NCBI GenBank assembly: GCA_015494485.1
Contig: WGBF01000099.1
Coordinates: 1-5,048 of the forward strand
DNA: 5,048 nucleotides
Direction: 5' to 3'
Origin: a bacterium
GTDB lineage: Bacteria > Calditrichota > Calditrichia > RBG-13-44-9 > J042
Shown here in pieces: positions 1-5,048 of the stretch (its first letter is position 1; each line of letters begins with the position of its first letter). Under the pieces are notes generated by a model that was not told the DNA's origin, did not search any database, and saw only the letters and a list, made by a program, of their open reading frames with translations. The position numbers and the translations under genes are program-made.

Positions 1-344
1 ACTGGAATCTGCGGGAGCCCGGGCTGTCCTACTTAAAAAGCCTGGCGGTGTTACCCAATATTGAGGTGCGGTTTACCCGGATTCCCCAATGGAGTGGTGG
101 ATTTATTCCCTTTGCCCGGGTGGAGCATTGCAAGTATGTGGTGGTGGACACCAACCGGGTGTACATCAGTACGGCCAATTGGGCGAAAAATTATTTTTAC
201 GCATCCCGCAATCTGGGACTGACATTCCGCAGCACCAAAATGGCAACCGTGGTGCGCCGCATTTTTGAGCGGAGCTGGAACAGTCCCTATGCCGAAACGC
301 TGGATGCGTGTAAATCCTATCAACCCCCACGCATTGCGGAGTAA
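1..344 (+). CDS. Phospholipase D superfamily protein, PLD3/PLD4-like, C-terminal part (5' end outside window)
   Basis: This is the last 113 codons of a gene that enters from the left; the frame (first full codon at base 3) is open to the window edge. A complete HxKxxxxD phosphodiesterase motif is visible, with His at 126-128, Lys at 132-134 and Asp at 147-149, inside IPFARVEHCKYVVVD. It is followed by YISTANWAKNYF, which matches the (G/S)xxNW strand that comes after the second HKD motif. The stretch around RSWNSPYAETLD recalls the ends of animal PLD3/PLD4 and poxvirus K4-type proteins (IPYARVNHNKY, RDWDSPYSHDLD). This would be the second catalytic motif; the first HKD motif and any signal peptide or membrane anchor lie outside the window. 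Family members include phosphodiesterases acting on phospholipids and nucleic-acid ends, so the substrate cannot be assigned. The antiporter gene follows after 11 bp. An internal GTG at 48 is unlikely to be the true start because homology extends upstream of it. Confidence 0.85.
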   Translation, partial: WNLREPGLSYLKSLAVLPNIEVRFTRIPQWSGGFIPFARVEHCKYVVVDTNRVYISTANWAKNYFYASRNLGLTFRSTKMATVVRRIFERSWNSPYAETLDACKSYQPPRIAE

Positions 345-355
345 GTGCCCTTACC

Positions 356-1558
356 ATGACCCCTATTCTTGGATTTTTAATATTAATTTCCATCGCCTTT
401 ATTGGAAAAGTGTTGATATCGCCCCGTATTCGGCAAAACCACCCGTTAATACTGGGGCTTAGTGCCAGTGGCATTCCGTACATTTTAATTGGCGTTTTGA
501 TGGGGCCTTATGGCTTCGATGTGCTCAGTAAACCCATTTTAAGGGACCTGCACCCGTTAATCAGTCTGGCGTTGGGCTGGGTTGGGTTTTTATTTGGCAT
601 TCAACTCCAGTGGCGCAATATTCGTCGCTTCCCGGGCAATTACCTCTTGTTTACCACCGTTCAAAGCCTGGTGAGCATGGGGGTAATTGTGGGGGTAGTA
701 TTTGCCGGCTTGCAGGTTTTTACCCCCATGTCGGTTTCTTCTGCTCTGGAAATTGCGGTTGTATTGGGCATTGTAGGCAGCATGACGGCCCCCATGGCAC
801 TGGCCCGCATGGTTATCAGCCGTAAATTGCGCGGCAAGGTGGTGCATCTGGCGCAGTTTGTTAGCAGCCTGGATGCGTTCTGGGGGATTGTTATGATGGG
901 GCTGTTCTTTGTATTTCGACAAAGTATTTTGCCATCGGGCGTCACCATTCCCTGGGTGTGGTTGGTGCTGATTTTACTGCTGGGCGTTGGCATTGGCCTG
1001 TCGTTTGTGCTTTTGCTCCGGGTGCGCTTCGAATCAGAGGAAATGCTTCTGCTGATTCTGGGACTGGTGATTTTTGTAAGTGGCATCGGGTTTTATCTGC
1101 AAATATCCCCCATTTTTCTCACCATGATCGTGGGGATTGTCATTGCCCAATTTCCCTTTCAGGCCCGGCGGATTTCCCGGGTGTTAATGTTTGCGGAAAA
1201 GCCCATCTATTTAATGATGCTCATTTTTGCCGGTGCCTGGTGGAATTTCCATGCCATTAGCCATGTGGTAGTCATCATTTTGTTTTTAATTGCGCGCCTG
1301 ATGGGAAAAATGGGCGGCGGGTGGTTTGCCAGCCGGGTAGTGGATTGCGGGTTTCCGGTACCGCCTTCCATGGGTACTATTTTACTGGCGTTTGGGGGCG
1401 TTTCGCTGGCCATTGCCTTTAATTTTTTACTGTTTAATATAAATACAGCGGGGGACATGGTAATAAGCGCCACCATTATTGGCATTATTGTGTTTGACGA
1501 ACTGGCCATGTGGGGCACCCTGCGCCTGTACAATCCCGCAGACACCCCGGTTCAATAA
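356..1558 (+). CDS. CPA2-type cation:proton antiporter (Na_H_Exchanger / Kef-like membrane domain)
   Basis: A complete 400-residue, very hydrophobic inner-membrane protein with about 12-13 predicted membrane segments. Features of the monovalent cation:proton antiporter family are visible: a GVLMGPYGF motif (residues 46-54, the family's GxxLGP signature); a GSMTAP stretch (141-146) followed by VSSLDAFWGI, whose Asp173 sits where Kef/CPA proteins carry the ion-binding Asp; ISPIFLTMIVGIVIAQF (250-266), like the family's SPxLxxFxxGxxxA helix; and ARLMGK (313-318), with the usual Arg and Lys. It presumably exchanges Na+ or K+ for H+; the ion cannot be told from sequence. Asp173 is preceded by Leu rather than Gln (Kef QD) or a second acidic residue. 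No TrkA-N/RCK domain follows, so it lacks Kef-type nucleotide gating. The ATG at 356 is the first start in frame. The nearest purine-rich site, GGAG at 338-341, lies 14 nt away in the end of the PLD gene, suggesting weak initiation or coupling. Length fits gating-domain-free members. Confidence 0.85.
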   Translation: MTPILGFLILISIAFIGKVLISPRIRQNHPLILGLSASGIPYILIGVLMGPYGFDVLSKPILRDLHPLISLALGWVGFLFGIQLQWRNIRRFPGNYLLFTTVQSLVSMGVIVGVVFAGLQVFTPMSVSSALEIAVVLGIVGSMTAPMALARMVISRKLRGKVVHLAQFVSSLDAFWGIVMMGLFFVFRQSILPSGVTIPWVWLVLILLLGVGIGLSFVLLLRVRFESEEMLLLILGLVIFVSGIGFYLQISPIFLTMIVGIVIAQFPFQARRISRVLMFAEKPIYLMMLIFAGAWWNFHAISHVVVIILFLIARLMGKMGGGWFASRVVDCGFPVPPSMGTILLAFGGVSLAIAFNFLLFNINTAGDMVISATIIGIIVFDELAMWGTLRLYNPADTPVQ

Positions 1559-1708
1559 CGCATGATAGTTTCTTTCTTCCGGTGATTTCCCCTGGTGGCA
1601 AAAATGCCTTGCTTTAGTAAAAATAAGAAGTTAAAATCGATTTACACACCCGGACGTGTTCTTTTCCCGACGGAACGATTTCTCTGGAGCCCCAAGTTGT
1701 GAAAAGTG

Positions 1709-1732
1709 ACCGGCTTAACTTACAGGGCCGGT
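1709..1732. repeat. Perfect 6-bp inverted repeat upstream of the LRR/T9SS gene
   Basis: ACCGGC at 1709-1714 is the exact reverse complement of GCCGGT at 1727-1732, separated by 12 nt. It lies 43 bp before the start codon of the LRR gene. It could be a regulator's operator or a leader hairpin. It is not followed by a T-run, so it is a poor terminator. A 6-bp repeat can arise by chance. Confidence 0.45.
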
Positions 1733-1748
1733 GCGTAATCCGTATTAT
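1719..1748 (+). promoter_or_regulatory. Candidate sigma70-like promoter for the LRR/TPR gene pair
   Basis: CTTACA at 1719-1724 (four of six matches to TTGACA) and TATTAT at 1743-1748 (five of six to TATAAT) are separated by 18 bp. Transcription would begin near 1755, giving a leader of about 20 nt before the ATG at 1776. The position is sensible for a new transcription unit after a 217-bp spacer. The -35 match is weak, and promoter rules in the inferred phylum differ from the E. coli consensus, so this is a suggestion only. Confidence 0.25.
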
Positions 1749-1764
1749 GCGATGTCCCAAAATT

Positions 1765-1769
1765 AAAGG
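1765..1769 (+). promoter_or_regulatory. Ribosome binding site of the LRR/T9SS gene
   Basis: AAAGG lies 6 nt before the ATG at 1776. It supports that start, as does the signal peptide that begins directly at this Met. Confidence 0.6.
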
Positions 1770-1775
1770 TTCGGT

Positions 1776-4127
1776 ATGAAACGATTAATCTGGCTTTTTC
1801 TGATGATTGTGGGGCTTTCTGCAGCAGGTGCCCAGGAATACATGTACATCCCGGACGCCGCCTTCCGTCAGTATCTGCAACAAAACTTTCCATCCTTTAT
1901 GAAGGGTGACAGTCTGAACGTCGATTCCGCGGCGGCGTACACGGGTACCATTGACTGCGGCGGGCGGGGGATTCAGAGTCTGGAAGGAATTCAATATTTT
2001 AAACAGATAACGGAACTGCGTGCCAGTTACAATCAATTAACAAATCTGCCCCCGCTGGACAGCCTCCGGGAACTGCGTTTTCTGTTTGTGGACAATAATC
2101 AACTGACGGCGCTGCCGGACTTATCCGGCAATACCAAACTGGCAGGGCTGTGGTGCAACGCCAATCAAATCCGACACCTTCCCGACTTCGGCCCGAACCC
2201 TGCCCTGCAATTTCTGATTTGTTCCGACAATCAACTGCAAACCCGGGCGGATTTATCTGCATTTTCTCAGTTAAGCATTGTGTACCTGCAAAACAACTTT
2301 CTGCAAACAATAATTTTAGGCAATGCCCCCAACTTAAAGGAGCTCCGCTTTGACAACAATGAGGTGGTTACCCTGGCTGGCCTGGAGAACCTGACTGCAC
2401 TGGAGGAATTCCGGGCCAGTAACAACCACCTGGGTATTGAAGACATCTCCGCCCTTTCCGGGTTCGCCAATCTGGCGGTTGTGGACGTCTCCGAAAATTA
2501 CCTGGAGGAGTTGCCGGATTTTTCGGCTTCTACCGCGCTGACTCATTTTTATTGCCAGAATAATTTTCTGGATTTTTCCGATGCCGATGAACTTCTGGCC
2601 CTGGACCGCCTGACGTCCATGCAGGAGTTTGTGTATGCGCCTCAACACCCGTTCTGGGCTATTGGCGGCGATACGCTTATGGCAGTGGAAAACCTGCCGG
2701 CAACGTTTAAAATTGCTCCCCAAGGGGATAATGTACAATACCAGTGGTACAAAAACGGAGCCGTGATTCCCGGAGCTACGGCACCCACGTACACCATTCC
2801 CCGGGTTAGCATGGCGGACAGCGGCGCAGTGTTTTTCTGCCGGGTAACGTCCAACAAATTAGCCAATATGAACTTTGGGCCGGGTATTACGGAATTTCGC
2901 AGCCGGGATGTTTACCTGATTGTATTTGAAGGGAACGATCCGCCGGTGTTTGTCACCCATGATTTACCGGAGGCGGTTGAGGATGTGCCGTATTCCTTCC
3001 AGCTGGAGGTGCAGGATCCCGAAAATGACCAGTTGCAATTCCGGCTGTTGGAGGGACCGGCCTGGTTGCAGGTAACCCGGGATGGCGTGCTGCAGGGGAC
3101 ACCTACCGTTGCCGATACGGGAATTGTCTCCATTGCGGTAGAGGTGGAAGATGACGGTCAGCCACCGTTACAGGATACACTAAAAACAACCCTTCGGGTT
3201 CGGCCCAATCCCAACCCGCCGCAGCTTACTTTAACGTTGTTGCAAAATCCGGTATTGCCGCAGTTTGCCAATTTAATCATTTCGTCCGATGTGCTGTTAA
3301 AGGGGCCACCGAATATTTTCGTGTTGCGCGATTCGGATTCCACGCAACTGGCAGTTACCCTGCTGGACAGCACCGATCGAGTATATCGGGCAAAGGTGGA
3401 ATTTTCTGCCAATGGATTACATATGATTGAAGCCCACGGGGTGCGCTTAAACGGGCGGGATACTACGGTAAATCTGGCCGTTAATGCAATGCTGGTTAAG
3501 GCGCCTGCAACCGCTCCCCTAACCTTGCAAACCCCCGGCGGAAAAGGGCAGTTAAAAATTCCGGCTGAAGTCACCGCCACAGGGCAGGTGTTTTTAGCCT
3601 GGGAATCCGGGGAAATAGTGCATTTTAGCCCCGCCATTTCTTTCGATGCCGGTTATATTGTACGCCTGCGGTATTCCGGAAACGAAGGGGCCGAAAAGGT
3701 TTTTCTGTACCAGCTGCAGGGGCAGCAATGGGTGAAGCTGCCTTCGGTGGTCAATCCGGCGACGCAAACGGTGCGCAGCCTGGTCACGCAACCCGGCACA
3801 TTTAAAGCGGCCCGGGATGATGCGTTTGACGGTTCCAACATTCAACCGGCAACCCTGGCGTTGTATCCCAACTATCCCAATCCCTTTAATCCCTCCACGA
3901 CCATTGCTTATGATTTAGCGGAGGACAGCCGGGTAACGCTGGTAATCTACAACCTTCTGGGACAAAAAGTGCGCACCCTGTTTGAGGGGTTCCAGCTGGC
4001 GGGACGCTATCGTTTTATCTGGAACGGGCAGGATGATGCAGGGCAAATTGTGCCCGGTGGTGTGTATTTTTATCAATTGCGAACCCCACACGGGGTATTG
4101 AACAAACGGATGATTTACCTGCGGTAA
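1776..4127 (+). CDS. Secreted leucine-rich-repeat / Ig-like / cadherin-like protein with T9SS type A sorting domain
   Basis: A 783-residue exported modular protein. Order: signal peptide 1-20 (MKR, hydrophobic core, cleavage after SAAGAQ); an N-terminal cap 21-77 (IPDAAFRQYL, then YTGTIDCGGRGIQSLEGI) as in Bacteroidota-type LRR proteins; about nine leucine-rich repeats of 21-24 residues at 78-280 with pattern LxxLxxxxNxLxxLPxL (NNQLTALPDL, SDNQLQTRADL); an Ig-like domain about 300-385 (QYQWYKNG, DSGAVFFC); a cadherin-like/He_PIG domain about 388-476 (PEAVEDVPYSFQLEVQDPEND, DGVLQGTP); a beta-rich stretch 481-680 not assigned to a family; and a T9SS type A sorting domain 694-783 (YPNYPNPFNPSTTIAYDL, IYNLLGQKVRTL, GGVYFYQL, KRMIYLR). 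It should cross the inner membrane by Sec and the outer membrane by the type IX system, then be surface-attached or released. LRR and Ig modules suggest binding or adhesion; the ligand is unknown. No catalytic domain is visible. The Ig domain keeps the second Cys (355) but lacks the usual first one. The TPR lipoprotein gene follows after 12 bp. Confidence 0.92.
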   Translation: MKRLIWLFLMIVGLSAAGAQEYMYIPDAAFRQYLQQNFPSFMKGDSLNVDSAAAYTGTIDCGGRGIQSLEGIQYFKQITELRASYNQLTNLPPLDSLRELRFLFVDNNQLTALPDLSGNTKLAGLWCNANQIRHLPDFGPNPALQFLICSDNQLQTRADLSAFSQLSIVYLQNNFLQTIILGNAPNLKELRFDNNEVVTLAGLENLTALEEFRASNNHLGIEDISALSGFANLAVVDVSENYLEELPDFSASTALTHFYCQNNFLDFSDADELLALDRLTSMQEFVYAPQHPFWAIGGDTLMAVENLPATFKIAPQGDNVQYQWYKNGAVIPGATAPTYTIPRVSMADSGAVFFCRVTSNKLANMNFGPGITEFRSRDVYLIVFEGNDPPVFVTHDLPEAVEDVPYSFQLEVQDPENDQLQFRLLEGPAWLQVTRDGVLQGTPTVADTGIVSIAVEVEDDGQPPLQDTLKTTLRVRPNPNPPQLTLTLLQNPVLPQFANLIISSDVLLKGPPNIFVLRDSDSTQLAVTLLDSTDRVYRAKVEFSANGLHMIEAHGVRLNGRDTTVNLAVNAMLVKAPATAPLTLQTPGGKGQLKIPAEVTATGQVFLAWESGEIVHFSPAISFDAGYIVRLRYSGNEGAEKVFLYQLQGQQWVKLPSVVNPATQTVRSLVTQPGTFKAARDDAFDGSNIQPATLALYPNYPNPFNPSTTIAYDLAEDSRVTLVIYNLLGQKVRTLFEGFQLAGRYRFIWNGQDDAGQIVPGGVYFYQLRTPHGVLNKRMIYLR

Positions 4128-4133
4128 AGGAGA
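4126..4133 (+). promoter_or_regulatory. Ribosome binding site of the TPR lipoprotein gene, overlapping the upstream stop codon
   Basis: AAAGGAGA is a strong Shine-Dalgarno sequence 6 nt before the ATG at 4140. It overlaps the TAA stop (4125-4127) of the LRR gene, so ribosomes finishing that gene would terminate on this site. This implies translational coupling and fixes the start of the downstream gene. Confidence 0.75.
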
Positions 4134-4139
4134 ACCGGT

Positions 4140-4799
4140 ATGCGCAATGGAATAGTGTTTGTGATAATAGCAGGAATCTGGGTGTTTTTTGCCGGCTGTA
4201 CCCGGTTGTTTGAGCCGGCAGTGATTGAGGATTTGCTGTATGGCCAGTATGTTCGGGATGGCTGGGAGGCATTTGCCCAAAAGAATTACGAATACGCCGC
4301 CGACCGCTTTTCCCGTGCGCTGGCATTGGATTCCACCCGCGGGGACGCCTACGCCGGATTTGGGTGGGTTTACCTGATGACCGGCAATTATTCCGCCGCG
4401 GATTACAATTTTGCCCGCTGTGCCCTTCGTCCCGATTCCAACTATTACGGCTATGCCGGATGGGCTTTTCTGATGAGTGCGCGGGATTCTTTCCAGGTAT
4501 CCAATGCCTATCTGGATTCCGTGCTAACGCATCGGCCCAATTGGGTCTTTCCTTTTTACCCCCGTTTATTGACCCGTCACTTGTGGGGACTTAAAGCTCA
4601 CAATTATTTTCTGCTCTCTCAATTTAGCGCCAGCTTGCAGGCCGTTCAGGCAGTAGAGCCCCAATTTTACACGGATGTGCAAACACCGGAAGGGCTCACG
4701 GAATTAGCTCAGAAAATCCAAGAACTGCTGGAAGGGGTAGAAACGGCGGTTCCCGGCCTGCCGCGCCCTGAGCTGACACGGTTCTCTACCTCCGAGTAA
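4140..4799 (+). CDS. TPR-repeat lipoprotein
   Basis: A 219-residue protein beginning with a lipoprotein signal peptide: MRN, a hydrophobic core, then FFAGC with Cys20 as the predicted lipidation site. The lipobox is slightly atypical (Phe at -3). The residue after Cys is Thr, not the Asp that signals inner-membrane retention in enterobacteria, so outer-membrane anchoring is likely. Residues about 37-103 form two tetratricopeptide repeats (GWEAFAQKNYEYAADRFSRALALDS, with its A, F, A and D/P-type positions; then AGFGWVYLMTGNYSAADYNFARCALRPDS). Weaker helical repeats follow at 104-135 and about 150-180. The C-terminal 20 residues are Pro-rich and probably unstructured. TPRs bind other proteins and no enzymatic motif is seen. 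Its gene is 12 bp behind the T9SS substrate gene with an overlapping ribosome site, so it may serve that protein's export, anchoring or assembly; that role is inferred from position only. It is not a recognised core T9SS subunit. Confidence 0.85.
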   Translation: MRNGIVFVIIAGIWVFFAGCTRLFEPAVIEDLLYGQYVRDGWEAFAQKNYEYAADRFSRALALDSTRGDAYAGFGWVYLMTGNYSAADYNFARCALRPDSNYYGYAGWAFLMSARDSFQVSNAYLDSVLTHRPNWVFPFYPRLLTRHLWGLKAHNYFLLSQFSASLQAVQAVEPQFYTDVQTPEGLTELAQKIQELLEGVETAVPGLPRPELTRFSTSE

Positions 4800-5048
4800 T
4801 CCATCGATTAAAACCGGGCACCCATTTGCAGAATTGTAGAATTCTTTGGGGGAACACAGCGCCGGTTCGGAAACGTCTCCATTTCGAAGTTCACACCCTT
4901 CCTGAAGATGCGGGAGGGATCTTCTCCGGTGAAAAACACTCCGTTTCAAACCAACGGGTGCTTCCGTTTTTGGGGAATAATTCGATTGAAAGGCCGTTCT
5001 ACCAGAAGAATTGCAATCCCGTTGTTCCCGAAGGGATTGTGAGTGTAT
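4800..5048. other. Structured intergenic tail with no recognisable gene
   Basis: No gene with a convincing start was recognised in these 249 bp. Three frames are nevertheless open: + from about 4793 to the window end, + from 4812 to a TGA at 5040-5042 (containing an ATG at 4908 that would give only 44 residues without a clear ribosome site), and - from the window end down to 4704. None gives a protein family I recognise. Inverted repeats are AGAATT/AATTCT at 4830-4845, GAAGAT/ATCTTC at 4904-4924, a longer pair GCACCC (4818-4823) with GGGTGC (4956-4961), and the stem at 5011-5042. No good rho-independent terminator for the TPR gene was found. The texture fits a stop-poor, hairpin-rich intergenic repeat, but this is inference. 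Confidence 0.4.
5011..5042. repeat. Inverted repeat / potential hairpin at the window end
   Basis: CAATCCC at 5014-5020 is the exact reverse complement of GGGATTG at 5033-5039, with a 12-nt loop. As + strand RNA the stem extends outward by two G-U pairs and one A-U pair to ten pairs (5011-5020 with 5033-5042). Inside it an alternative small hairpin, TCCC-gaa-GGGA, competes for the 3' arm, so two folds are possible. No T-run follows within the window, so it does not look like a standard terminator. It could be part of a repeat or RNA element that continues beyond the window. Confidence 0.5.

Larger units (their letters stand above)
1559..1775. other. Intergenic spacer between the two gene pairs
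   Basis: These 217 bp carry no credible gene on either strand. They are locally AT-rich (around 1615-1645) and contain an inverted repeat, a weak promoter candidate and a ribosome binding site, listed separately. The only hairpin after the antiporter stop, GGCA-aaaa-TGCC at 1597-1608, has four pairs and no solid T-run, so no terminator is called. No riboswitch consensus was recognised. Confidence 0.7.

Noticed and set aside
661..1086. Minus-strand open frame of 141 codons inside the antiporter gene
   Set aside because: It is antisense to conserved membrane segments of the antiporter and has low-complexity Thr/Ser/Pro content, so it is a shadow frame.
1597..1608. GGCA-aaaa-TGCC hairpin after the antiporter gene as a terminator
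   Set aside because: The stem has only four pairs and lacks a proper T-run.
1747..1779. A 10-codon leader frame whose stop overlaps the LRR start as ATGA
   Set aside because: It has no ribosome binding site, its ATG overlaps the candidate -10 element, and an overlap of this kind is expected by chance in a short leader.
2007..2615. The recurring LRR-coding units as a CRISPR array or DNA tandem repeat
   Set aside because: The periodicity of about 66 bp is at protein level only. The DNA of the units is diverged and lies within one continuous frame.
3158..3637. Minus-strand open frame of 159 codons inside the LRR/T9SS gene
   Set aside because: The + strand gene has clear domains through this region. 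The antisense product is Ser/Cys/Arg-rich without a recognisable motif, so it is a shadow of the coding frame.
4704..4949. Minus-strand frame as a real gene overlapping the end of the TPR lipoprotein gene
   Set aside because: It begins at a TTG without a ribosome site, overlaps a well-supported gene by about 95 bp, and matches no family I recognise. Its frame is open to the window edge, so it is kept only as part of the tail observation.

Overview
The window looks like a chromosomal piece of a bacterium from the FCB assemblage, most likely Calditrichota (Caldithrix-like) or a close relative. The main clue is the 783-residue secreted protein. It ends in a textbook type IX secretion (T9SS) type A sorting domain with the YPNPFNPSTTI consensus, a GGVYFYQL block and a terminal KRMIYLR, a style typical of Calditrichota, Ignavibacteria and KSB1-like genomes. 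By eye the base composition is close to half G+C. The taxonomic call is inference. All four recognisable genes lie on the + strand in two tight pairs.

Left pair (1-1558): the 3' end of a phospholipase D superfamily gene of the PLD3/PLD4-like type, cut by the window start, is followed 11 bp later by a complete 400-residue CPA2-type (Na_H_Exchanger/Kef-like) cation:proton antiporter made only of membrane segments.

Spacer (1559-1775): 217 bp without a credible gene. It holds a perfect 6-bp inverted repeat, a weak sigma70-like promoter candidate whose -35 falls inside that repeat's loop, and a Shine-Dalgarno site just before the next gene.

Right pair (1776-4799): a large secreted modular protein (signal peptide, about nine leucine-rich repeats, an Ig-like domain, a cadherin-like/He_PIG domain, further beta-rich sequence, T9SS sorting domain) is followed 12 bp later by a 219-residue lipoprotein with tetratricopeptide repeats. 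The lipoprotein's ribosome binding site overlaps the stop codon of the first gene. The pair is probably co-transcribed and translationally coupled, giving a surface-displayed recognition protein and an envelope-anchored TPR protein.

Tail (4800-5048): 249 bp with no recognisable gene but unusual texture. Three reading frames, two on + and one on -, stay open across most of it, and it contains several small inverted repeats, including a 10-bp stem near the window end. A dispersed intergenic repeat or structured RNA element is possible but unproven. No CRISPR array, rRNA, tRNA, insertion sequence or defence system was recognised.
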